From Catenulispora sp. (GTDB taxonomy: Bacteria; Actinomycetota; Actinomycetes; Streptomycetales; Catenulisporaceae), in assembly GCA_013362315.1 (NCBI GenBank), contig JABFWL010000304.1:1-32402 (forward strand): a stretch of 32,402 nt of DNA, given 5' to 3'. Shown here one piece after another: positions 16,207-28,200 of the stretch. The position numbers and the translations under genes are program-made. The notes under the pieces are model-generated. The model saw only the letters and a list, made by a program, of their open reading frames with translations, was not told where the DNA came from and searched no databases. Position 1 is the stretch's first letter. The number at the start of each line of letters is the position of its first letter.

Positions 16207-19200
16207 TCAGCCTTGTGCGTCCAGGAGGGCGTAGGTGTCCTCGACAGAGAGCTCGCCGCTGGCCAACCGCTGTAGCAGGTCGAGTTCCTCCTCGTGCGCG
16301 GAAGGTTCCGGTGCGGACGGGACCGGGCCGGCTGCCCCCGACGAGGCAGGTGCCACCAGGTGCTCGGCGCAGATGAAGTCCGCGAGGTCGCCCAGCGTCG
16401 GGTAGTCGAACAGCGCGGTGGTCGGCAGGTCGATCTCGAGCCGCGCGTTCAGGGACTTGACCAGTTCCACCAGGATGATCGAGTCGACGCCGTAGTCGGT
16501 GAACAGCCGGTCCGGATCGAGTGCGGTGTCGGAGCGGCCGAGGCTCTCGGAGATGCTCGCGGCGAGCGCGTCCAGCACCGATTCGCGGGCGTCGCCGGAC
16601 GGCGATCGCCGCGGTTCCGGCTCGGCCCATACCGGAGCCGATGCCGGTGCCGGTGCCGGTGCGTCCGCGACCGGGGCCGACGCGCGCTCCGCGACCAGCG
16701 TCTGGTGGCCGAACGCCGCTCCGAACGAGCGCGCCTGGGCCGCCGTGCTCGGGAAGCCGGCGGCGGCCAGAATCCGTTCCCAGGTCGGCACGTCGGCCAC
16801 CGGCGATCCCGGCAGGCGCAGGCCGTCGGTCGCCCGCCACCAGCCTTCGAGCAGGCCGAAAGTGCAGGTCTCGAAGACGTTGAAGGCGGTCGGCTCGACC
16901 ACCACGAGCCGTCCGCCAGCGGCTGTCAGCCAGGCGACGTGCTCTGCCGTGACGCGCAGGTCGCCGGTGGCGTGCAGGACGTTCGCCGCGACGACGACGT
17001 CGAACCCACCCTGCTCGAACCCCTGCCCGGCCGGGTCGGCCTCGATATCCAGCCGGCGGAAGGCGATCGGCAGGCCGCGATCGCCGAACGACCGGCGGCC
17101 GTGCCGCAGGAAGCCCCGCGAGACGTCCGTGTAGGTGTACTCGACGCGATCGGCCCAGGCCGCCAAGGCGTCCAGGACGGCACCGGTCGTGCCGCCGGTT
17201 CCCGCCCCGACCTCGAGCACGCGCACCTTCGCCCCGGCCGGCTGCGCTTGTACGTATCCGGAGACGGCCGCCGCGGCGAGCTCGTTGAGCCGGCCGGACA
17301 ACGGATCGCCCCGGTAGATGCCCTCCACCTTGGCCGCGGACCCGGCGGGGAACATCACCTCGGCCGCCTCGACCTCGCCGGTCAGCAGCCGGGGGTAGTC
17401 GCGCGCGCAGTGCTCGAGCAAGTCGACGTGCGCTGATACGGCCGGGCGTTCGGTGCGCAGTCGTCGGGCTCGGGCGTCGAGGTCCTGCTCGGCTGTACGC
17501 GCCAACCGCTCGGTGGCGGCCAGCTCATCCCCGATACGGTCCAGCAGACCGCGATCGGCGAGGATGTCGAGCATTGTGGTCCACAACGGCCCGTGAGCAG
17601 GGGCGATGCCGAGGTCGGTGGCGAGCCGGTCGCCCGGATCGCCGAACGCGCCAAGACGCTGGACGGCGCGGGCGATCATGGCGACGCAGAGCTCTTCGAG
17701 TTCGCGGTGCGCCTCCCGGAGCTCTGGGTCGACGATGTCCGGCTCGCCTCCGCCCACGGGTTCCAGGCCGACACTGTCCGGCTTGCGTTCGCCGGCGGGC
17801 TCTACGCCAACCCTGTCCGGCTCGGCTCGGCCGATGGATCCGGTGTCAACGCGGCTTGGCTTTCCTGCGCCGACGGGATCGATGTCGAACCGGTCCAGGA
17901 TGCGCGCCTCGGCCTTGATCGCCATGACCTGCGGCAGGCCGGCGGCGATCACCGTCTCCAGGGCGCGCATCCCCTCGGCCGTGCCGATCGAGTGCACGCC
18001 CACGGCGCGCATCCGGCGGCGGTACCCCGCCTTGGCCACCACGCCGGTCTCGCCCCAGTAGCCCCAGTTGACGATGTGGACCGGCACTCCCTCGTCGGCG
18101 AGGTATCGGCCGTAGGCGTCGGAGAAGGTGCAGGCCGCCGCGTAGTTCGACTGGCCCTCGTTGCCGCTGAAGGAGTTCGCCGAGGAGAAGATCACGAACT
18201 GCTCCAGCGGCTCCCCGCGCACCGCCGCGGCGAGCGCCGCCAGGCCGCGCACCTTCGGGGCCAGGGCCGCGTCGAGGAGTTCGAGGTCCATGTTCGCGAT
18301 GCGGGTGTCCCGCAGGACGACCGCGGAGTGGAAGACCCCGTGGATCGGCCCGAACCGCGCTTTCGCAGTGGCCACCGCGTCGACGACGGCGCTTTCGTCC
18401 GCGATGTCGACGGCCAGGTAAAGGGCCTGACCCCCGGCGTCCCGCAGGTCACGCACCTGCTCCCGGATTCGCGCATCGGCAGGTCTGCGGCCGAGGATCA
18501 CGAGGTTCGCGGCGGCGTGGCGGGCGAGATGCAGGGCGAGTTGCGCGCCGATCCCCCGGGCTCCGCCGGCGATCACGTACGTGCCACCGGCGCGGAACGG
18601 CGGGCGGTCCGGCTCGGTCGCCCGGGCCGGGACCAGTTCCCGCGCCCAGCGGCGCCCGGCACGCAGCGCCACCTCGTTCCCGCGCGGGTGCGCCGGCTCC
18701 TCGATGATGGCCTGGACCACGTCCGCTCGGCTTCCGTCGGCCAGTTCGCGGGCGTCGATGTCCAGGCACCGGACGCGCCACGCCTGGTGCTCCTTGGCCA
18801 GAGATCTGAGCAGCCCGAACAGGGTGGCGGCCAGGGGTCTGGTGCGCTCTGCCGCGTTGACCGCGTGTGCGTTCGCGGTGACGGCCACCAGGTCGAGCGG
18901 ACGGTCGCCCGCGTCGGCTTCCAGGAGGAGCTTGATCACCCGGAACAGGGCTCGAACACCGTGGTCCTGACTTCGTTCCACCGTCTCGATCGACGGGGCG
19001 CCGAGGTCGTGGGAGCCGTCATCGAGGCCGCCGAGGAAGTAGACCCGGCGCGGCGGCTCACCGGCGGTGAGTACGCCGGCCAGGTCGTCGCGGCCGAGGC
19101 GGACCACCGCGGCGTCGGCACCGTGGCGGGCCGCGATCCGCTCCGCCAGCGAGTGGTCGTGGTCGGTCGCGACGACGACCACCCGGCCGCCGGGCGCGGC

Positions 19201-22200
19201 GGGGATGTCCATGTCCCGGACCGGTTCGAGCTCACGCCAGGTGGGCCGGTAGAGTTCGACGCGCGGGACCGCCTCCATCTTCCGGTAGGTGAATTCGTCG
19301 ATCACGACGCAGGGCTGTCCGCCGCTGTCGGTGATGATCACGGCGTACTTGTCCGTCTGCTGCCTGCGGACGCAGGCATAGGCGGTCCGCGGAATGGGGC
19401 CGAGGACGCTTACCCGCTCCATGGCGAAGGGAACGAACGGTCGCCCGTCACCGTCGTCGGGGATGAGCGCGCCGACCGTCTGAATCGCGCCATCGAGCAT
19501 GCCCACGGGGAGCGTGGGATCGTCGCCGTCGGAGCATTCGAGCCTTGCGATGCCCTCGCCGGCTCCGACACCGATCTCCTTGAGGGTGCGGAAGAGCGGT
19601 CCATAGTGCGTCTTCGTTCTCTCGAACTCCTCGTAGTACCCGCTCACGGAAACTTCGCGGGTGCACCGCGCGCGCAACGCGGCGATGTCCACCCGCTGCG
19701 CCTCGGCCGGCTCACGGCTCGCCGCACCGCGGGTGTACAACAGCGTCGCGCCGTCCGGGCCGGTGCCGCGGACCTCGAAGGTGAGCTTGCCCGGGGCCTG
19801 CTCGGCGATCAGCACCTCGATGCGCCGTTCCGCCTCGACGAACACCGGACGCAGCCAGACGGCCTGGTGAACGGTGATCGGCGCGCCTTCCGTCGCCCGG
19901 TGGAGCGCCTGGATCGCGAGCGCCAACTGGACCGCGGCGGGTAGCAGGGGCTGGCCGTCCACCACGTGATCGCGCAGCACGGGGTCGTCGGGGCGCAGTG
20001 TGTGAGGCACGGTCAGGGGCAGCTTCGGCGGCTTCGGCGGCTTCGGGATTTCGCGGCCTGGCAGTGGATCCGGCAGGGCCGCGGGCTTTGCGAGGGCGGT
20101 CCTGTCAGGTGCTTGCCCGTCGGGCGCTTGCTTGTCAGGCGCGCTGGCAGAACGCGGCTGGGGAACCCAATAGGTCTCCGTCGAGAACGGGTATGTCGGT
20201 AGCACGATCCGCCGGCATGACTCACCGCTGTAGAGCGCCTCCCAATCCACCGCCGCACCCGTGAGGAAGTCCGCAGCCACGTCGGCGAGGGGGCCGTGAT
20301 CCTGCCCGGCGTTCTCGCGCCAGTCCCAGATCTGCCGGCTGAGATCTCGGTGGTCCGTAGCGACGAACACCGCCCGCTCGGCGAAGTGCGAGCGACCCAC
20401 CCCCAGCGTGTAGGCGACGTCCCGCCAGTCGTGGTCGGAGCCGTGCTGGTCCAGCCAGTCCCGCAGCCGGGCCAGGGACTCCCCCAGCGCCTGCCGGGTC
20501 TTCGCCGAGACCGGCACCAGCCGCGGCCGGCCCGGCGTTTCCGGCGGCCGCTCCGCCCGCGCCGGGGCCTCGGCCACGACCGTGTGCACGTTCGTGCCGC
20601 TGAATCCGAACGAACTGACCGCGGCCAGTCGGCCCTGACCGGGCTCCGCGGTCCAGTCGCGCAGCCGGGTGTTCACATAGAAGGGCGTCTGGTCGAAGGG
20701 GATGTAGGGGTTGAGCGCGTCCACGTGCAGCGTGGGCACCAACTGGCGGTGCTCCAGGCACAGCAGGGTCTTGATCAGCCCGGCGATCCCGGCAGCCGTC
20801 AGGGTGTGGCCCAGGTTGGACTTCACCGACCCGACCGCGCAGTAGCCGCTGCGGTCGGTGTGGCGCCGGAAGGCGTCGGTGAGCGCCTCGATCTCCATCG
20901 GGTCGCCGAGGCGGGTCCCCGTGCCGTGGCACTCCACGTAGCCGATCCGCGCGGGGTCGATCCCGAAGCGCTCGTAGACCTCGAGCTCCAGCGCGGTCTG
21001 CGACGGGGCGCTCGGCGCGGTGATCCCGTTGGTCCGGCCGTCCTGGTTGGTCCCGGAGCCGAGGATCACGCCCCGGATCGGGTCGCCGTCCCGCAGCGCC
21101 TGAGCCAACCCCTTGAGGACGACCGCGCCGACCCCCTCGCCGGGGACGAAGCCGTCGGCGGAGGAGGCGAACGCCCGGCAGCGGCCGGTGGGCGAGAGCA
21201 TCCCGGCCTTGCTGGCCAGGACGTGCAGCTCCGGAGTGAACAGAGCGGCCACGCCCCCGGCCACGGCCATCTCCGCACGGCCCGAGCGGATGGCCTCGCA
21301 GGCCAGATGCACGGCCAGCAGCGAGGAGGAGCACGAGGTGTCCACGGCCATGCTGGGCCCGGTCAGATTCAGGAAGTACGACGCCCGCGAGGCGAGGATC
21401 GCCGGGTGCGTCCCGGTGAAGGTGTAGCCCTCGAGATCCACGCCGCGCGACCGCAGCAGGTGGTGGTAGTCGCCCGTGCTGGTGCCGACGAACGAGTGGA
21501 CCGCCAGGCCGTCCAGCGCCCGGTCGCTGTAACCGGCGCTCTCCAGCGCCCGCCACGCCTCCATGAGGTAGAGCCGCTGCTGGGGATCCATCAGCCGGGC
21601 TTCCCTCGGCGAGATACCGAAGAAGTCGGGGTCGAACTCCGCGGCATCGTCCAGAATCGAGCCCCACTTGCTGTAGGTCTTGCCCGCGGCCTGCGGATCG
21701 GGGTCAAAGAAGGCCTCGACGTCCCAGCGATCGCCCGGGATCTCCCGTACCGAGTCGCGCCCGGCGACCAGGTTGGCCCAGAACCGGTCGAGGTCGGGGG
21801 CGTCGGGGAAGCGGGCCGACATGCCGATCACGGCGATGCCCTCTGCCATCTCCGCCGCGACGACGGGCGCCTGAGCCGGTGCCGGGTCGACCCTGACGAT
21901 CTCCGGCGGGTGGACCGGCGGGTGGACCGGCGCGGTCACCTCGGCGCACAACTGTTCGACGTGGGCTACCAGACGTCGCAGGGTCGCGTGGTTGAAGAAG
22001 TCCGTCGGCCTCAGGTCCACGCCGAGCTGCCGGTTGACGCGATCGACGATCTCGACGGCGAGGATCGAGTCGATACCGAAGTCCAAGTGTGGGACATCGA
22101 GGACGAACTCCTCGGGTGGTACCTCCAGCACCGCCGCCATGGCCGAGACGATGATCCCGTGCACGTCCGGCATGTTCCGGTCGGCCACAGGCTCCGGCGT

Positions 22201-25200
22201 CGGTGCAGGCTCCCGTTCTGGCTCCGGTATCACCTCCAGGGGGACAGCGGCGTGCCGCACCACCTCCGGAACCCAGTAGCGGTCGCGGGCGAACGGGTAG
22301 AGCGCCAGCGACAGCCGGCGAGCTGCGGGTCCGGACCATGGGACATCCACCCCGGCGGCCCAGAGCCCAGCCAGCTTCTCCAGCTCCCCGGCGCGGTGCA
22401 GCCCTTCGACGAACGCCTGTCCGGCGCTGCCGTCGAAGAGCTCTGCCAGGGGCGTCTCGTCCCCGACGACGCGTCCGCGCGCGATTCCGGCCGGCGACTC
22501 GCCGGCGGCGAACCCGCGCAGGGTGCGCACCGTGTCGGCCAGGTCCCGGGCGACAAAGGCAAGCCGCTCGGCCAGCGGTTCGCGGCCGGCCCGCAGGGTG
22601 AAGGCGACGTCCCGCAGCGCCACGCTGTTCGAGGTCGCGACGGGCAACGGGGTGAGCAGCGCCGCCAGGTCGCGCAGGCTGCACCAGCCGTTCAGGCCGG
22701 CCGTGGAGATGCGCGCGCCGGTCTGCTCGCCGTACCGCGCCACGAGCCAGGAACGCGCGAACTGGTCAAGGCCCAGCGACTCCAGGTCGTCTTCCAGGGA
22801 GAAGTCCTCCCCCGGCACGCCGAGGATCTCGCCCAGCAGCGACCGCAGCACCGGCACCGGGTCCCCGGCCGAGTCTGGAGCCGAGTCCGGGGCCTGGGAC
22901 CGGTCCGCAGCCGATACCGGATCGAGCCGGTCAGCGAGCCGCCCGGCCAGCTCCCCGAGCTGCTCCTCAGTACGCGCCGAGAGCACGATCAGCTCCCCGA
23001 GCCCGCCGCCGGCATTCGCCTGCGCCGGCCGCGCGGCGACAGCCGGCCGGTACTCCTGGACCACCACGTGCCCGTTGGACCCACCGGCCCCGAACGAGCT
23101 GATGATCGCCACCCGCGGCCGCTCGGCCGGGCCCGCCGGCCACGCCTCGCGGACTCGCTGAACATGCAGGCGCCCGTCGAGGTCCAGGTGCGGGTTGAGT
23201 TCCTCGGCGTGCAGGGACGGCACCAGTTCGCCGTGCCGCATCTGAAGCAGCACCTTGGTGAGCCCGGCGATGCCCGCCGCCGACTCCAGGTGCCCGATGT
23301 TCGACTTGATCGAGCCCACCGGACACGACGGCCCGCGGCGCCCGCCGAGGTCGTCGAAAGCCTTGCGCAGCCCGGCGATCTCGATGGGATCGCCCAGCGC
23401 CGTGCCCGTGCCGTGGGCCTCGATGTAGCCGACGTCCTGCGGTTCGACCCCGGCGGCGCGCAGCGTGCGGCTGATCAGCTCGGCCTGGGAGACCGGCGTC
23501 GGGACCGTGAAGCCGTTGCTGCGCCCGCCGTGGTTCACCCCGGTCGCCCGGATCACCCCGTAGACGTGATCGCCATCGGCCAGCGCCCGTCGCAGCGGCT
23601 TGATGAGCACGGCGCCGACGCCTTCGCCCGGCACGTAACCGTCGCCGCCGGCCCCGAAGCTTCGGCAGCGTCCGTCGGTGGAGGCGAAATGGTTCTGGCT
23701 GAGCTGCAAGTACCGGTTCGGATGCAGGATCGCGTTGACCCCGCCTACCAGGGCCTCGTCGCAGTCCCCGAGCCGGATGCTGGAGCACGCCAGGTGCAGC
23801 GCGGTGAGCGAGGAGGAGCACATGGTGTCGAGCGCGATGCTGGGACCGGTGAGGTCCAGGCAGTAGGAGACCCGGTTGGCGACGGAGGCCGACAGGGAGG
23901 CGGGCACGAAGCCCTCGGCCTGCAAGCCCGGTTCGGCGCCGTACAGCTGGTATTGGGCGTACATGACGCCGACGAACACGCCGACGCACCGGCCGTCCAG
24001 CGACCGGCGGGTGTGTCCGGCGTCCTCCAGCGCGTGCCAGGCGGTCTCCAGGAACAGCCGCTCCTGCGGGTCCATCTGGCGGGCTTCCCGAGGCGGGATG
24101 TTGAAGAAGAGCGGGTCGAAGCGGTCCAGGTCCCGCAGGAAGCCGCCCCACTTGCTGTAGCCGGTCGCGGGACGCTCGCCGGACGGGTCGAAGTAGCGCT
24201 CCTTGTCCCAACGCTCCGGCGGGATCTCGGTGACGCAGTCGCGGCCGCTTCGCAGGTTGCGCCACAACTCCTCGAGGGTGTCGGCCATCGGGTAGCGGCC
24301 GGCCAGGCCCACGATGGCGATCGGCTCCGATGCCGCGGAATCCATCGATGCGACCGCGTCCGGTTCGGCAGAAGGCTTGGGTGGGACGGTAAGCGCGGCC
24401 CGGGGCGGGGCAGCCTGCGCATCCGGTCCATCCGGTCCATCCGGTCCATCCGGAACGTCCGGCGCGCCAGGGGAATCCGCCACGCCATCACCGCCCGCAG
24501 GCGCCCCGAACGTGGCGGCCTGCACGGGAAATGCAGCCTGCAGATACCCGGCCAGTTCCGCCACGCTCCGGTACTCGAAGAACAACGTCTTCGGCAGCCG
24601 GCCGAAAACGGTCTCCAGCTCCGCGGTCACATTCATGGCCATCACCGACTCGATGCCGACCTGGTCGAACCGGCGGTGCAGCGGCAACCGCTCGACCGGG
24701 AGTTTGAGCTCGTCAGCGACCAGGCGGCGCACATGGGCCAGCAGGGCCGGCGCGGTACCGGAAGCAGCCACGGGCACCGCCTGTTCGATCCGGCTCTGGC
24801 CCGACGGCGGAGCGGGGATCGCGCTGTTGTCCGGCACTCCGCAGGAGCTCAGGATCTGTGGACGATGCCCGAAGAAGACCGCCAGCTCCGGTTCGGCCCC
24901 ACCGAGCGCCGTCTCCAGCAGCCGCAGGCCGCGCGCCTGCGGCAGCGCGATCCAGCCGAGCTCCCGCCGGGCCGCCTGCTTGGCCGACTCGCCGATGTCC
25001 ATTCCGCCCGATTCCCACAGCGGCCACGCGATCGACACCGTGCGTCCGGACCGCTCGCCCGCCCGCCGCATGTCCTCCCGCCAGGCGGCGAAGGCGTCGA
25101 GGAAGCCGTTCGCGTAGGCGTAGTCGCTTTGCCCGGGGATGCCGATCACCGAGCTGGCCGAGGAGAAGAGGGCGAAGAAGTCGAGCTGGTCGCCGCGGGT

Positions 25201-28200
25201 CGCGAGGTCGAGGTGGTGCGCTCCCCAGATCTTGGGGGCCAGTACGGACTCTGCGTCACCGCGCTGTTTGCCGAAGATCAGACCGTCTCTGAGCACACCG
25301 GCCAGGTGGAACACCCCGTCGATGCGGCCGAACTCCGTGCGTGCCCGGAACGCGGCCTCGCACGCGCCGGCTTCGGTGGAGACGTCGGCCGCGACGGAAG
25401 CGACAGTGTCCAAGCTCACGGTGGCGTCCGACGCGGGCACCGAGCGGCCGACGAGCACCAGCCGCGCGTTATAGGTCTCGGCGAGGTACCGGGCCAGAGC
25501 GCGGCCCAAGCCGCCGAATCCACCGGTCACGATGTACACACCCTGCGAACGCAGCACGGTACCCGGCACCGCCCCGGTATCCGCCGACAGCATCTCGCGC
25601 ACCCGCCGCTGCCGCTCGCCGCCGACGTATCGGATCTCCTCGCCGCCGTCGGGGTCCCCGGCCAGCTCGGCGAGCAGCCGGGCCACGCGCGAGGACGGCC
25701 AGCCGGTCCAGCCCTCGGGGCCTGGTTCGATCCCGAGAGTGACCAGGCGGAATCCCGGGTGCTCGGCGGCCAGGGCCCGACCGAAGGCAGCGGTCGCGGC
25801 ATAGGCCGGGACGGCCCGCGCGTCGTGGATCGGATGAACGTGGAACTGGCGCACCGACGCGGCCGAGGCGTGCCGGGCCAGCGCCGTGGCCAGGGTGAGC
25901 GGGCGGTAGAAGCCTTCTTCCACCAGGCGGGGCGAGACGGCCGCGCCGTCGGCGGGGCCGTGGATGTGCACGATGTCGAAGCCGTCGACGCCCGCGGTGG
26001 CCCCGGCACTGCGGACATGACCGGCGCCGTCGAGCTCGGCCAGCAGCCGAGCGCAGTCGTCGGGGTCGGCGGGATCCATGCGGTAGGCGGCCGCGTCGAT
26101 CCGCTCGAACCGCGCGCCCGGCTGGATGCGGATGAGCCGGGCCACATCGGGCGCGGCCCGCAGAGCGGCGGTGAGGGCGCCGTCGGGGTCTCCCCCGTGA
26201 TCGACCAGCAGGATCCGGTGTCCGCCCCGGCGTCCGGCGGCCGGCTCGGCCGACACCCACTTCGGGCGCAGCACGACCGCTTCCCCGGCCGGGGCCGCGG
26301 CGGGGCGCACCAGCAGGCCGCGAACCCGCAGCACCAACCCGCCGTCTGCCGCCGCGACGTCGATGTCGAACATCCGAGGCCGGCCACTGTCATCGGTGCT
26401 CCCGCCGGCGGCCCGAGCGTGCACCCAGCGGGCGGTGTCCACCGGACCGAGCAGATCCAGCCGGTCCACGGCGAACGGCACCAACGCGGCACCGTCCGCT
26501 TCGGGCGGCTCGAATCCGACGAGTGTCTGGAACGCGCCGTCCAGGATCGCGGGCAGTCCGGCCGACGACGCGCCGTCCCGCAGCGCGCCGACGGCCTGGC
26601 CCGGGCCGCGGCGCACCTCGTCGAGGACGCGCAGTACCGGCCCGTACTCGAGACCGCGCCCGGCGAGCTGCCGGTAGCAGGCCGCCGCGTCCAGCACGGT
26701 GGGGCAGACGGCGGCAAGGGCCTGCGGGTCGAGGGCGGCTGCGGGATCGGCGCCGGTGCGCACCCGGCCTCGGGCATGGACGACCGGCTCGGCGTCGGCG
26801 CGCGGCCGGGACCGGACCAGGAACCCGACGTCACCGTCGGCGTCCGCCAGCTCGACGGTGACCTCGCCCGACCCGCCGTCCGCAACGGTCACCGGGCTCT
26901 GGAACACGATGTCCTGCACCGTCAACGGACCGCTCAGACCGATTCCCCGGGCGGCAGCCTGCACCAGATCCACGACCCCGGCGGCCGGCAGGATGCTGCG
27001 ACCGTGCACAACGTGGTCACGCAGCAGCGGATCGGTCGCGTCGAGCACCGTCACGGAACTGCGCGGATTGCCGGAAGCCGGTTCACCTACGGGCCGGGAC
27101 TCCACGGACGCGGGCACCGGGAGCATCCGCGGCCAGTGCCGCTCGCGTTCGAAGGGATACGCCGGCAGCGCGATCCGGCGGCGCGGAACGCGGTCCAGCG
27201 CGGACCAGTCGACCTTTGCCCCGTCGGCCCACAGGCGTCCGAGTCGGTCCAAGTCCCGGCCCGCCACCGCCTCGGCGACGGCCCGCTCGCCGCCGGCCGG
27301 GGCCGGGCGGTCGATGCCGCCGCGGATGACAGCCGCCGTCGCCTGGGCAGCGCCGAACCCGCGCAGCACGGCGACCGCTTCGGGCACCGACTCCGCGACG
27401 ATCGCCAGCCGTTCCTCCAGCGCCTGCCGTCCCTGTCGCAGGGTGTATCCGACGTCGGCCAGCCACCCGCGTTCGTCCCGCGCGGTCGCCGGCGTCACGG
27501 CGAGGTGATCCGCCAGCAGCGCGGCCTGTCGGCGCAGACCTTCCTCATTCGCCGCGGACAGCACGATCAGCTCGGGACCGTCAGCGCGCACCGTGTCGAT
27601 CGGGCTCTGCGCGGGCTCGGCGAGGTATTCCGCGACGATCACGTGAGCGTTGGCTCCGCCCGCGCCGAAGGAACTGATGCCTGCGACCCGCCGGTCCTGC
27701 CCCTGGGGCAGTTCCCACGAGGCCAAGGTGCGCTGCGGACGCAACGGCGCCGCGGTGAAGTCGATCTCGGGATTCAGCGTATCGGCGTGCAGCGAGGGCA
27801 CCAGCTGCCGGTGCCGCATCTGCAGCACGACTTTGATGAGGCCGGCAACGCCCGCCGCGCTTTCCAGATGCCCGATGTTCGACTTCACCGACCCGAAGGC
27901 GCACTCCCCGGCCTGCGGCGCGCGCCCGGCCATGACCTTGGACAGGGACGCCACCTCGATCGGGTCCCCGAGCTCGGTACCGGTGCCGTGCGCCTCGACG
28001 TAGCCGATCTGCGCCGGGGAGACCTCGGCTCGCCGGATCGCGGCGGCGATCACCCGTGACTGCTCGACGGGATTGGGCACGGTGTAGCCGTTGGTCTTGC
28101 CGCCGTGCCCGAGCGCACTACCCCGGATCACCGCGTGGATCCGGTCCCCGGCCGCCTCGGCGGATCGCAGAGGCTTGAGGATCACCACACCCGCGCCCTC

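Noticed and set aside
17900-18200. KR2 lacking the usual catalytic Asn (YAAAC instead of YxxxN)
   Set aside because: Cys at this position in a NYAA(G/A)CTF context is, as far as I recall, common in trans-AT KRs, so it is not evidence of inactivation.
20296-28059. 2587-aa plus-strand ORF antisense to PKS B
   Set aside because: Low-complexity Arg/Gly/Pro/Asp/His-rich translation with no domain motifs; the opposite strand encodes continuous PKS domains. This is a GC-rich codon-bias shadow ORF.
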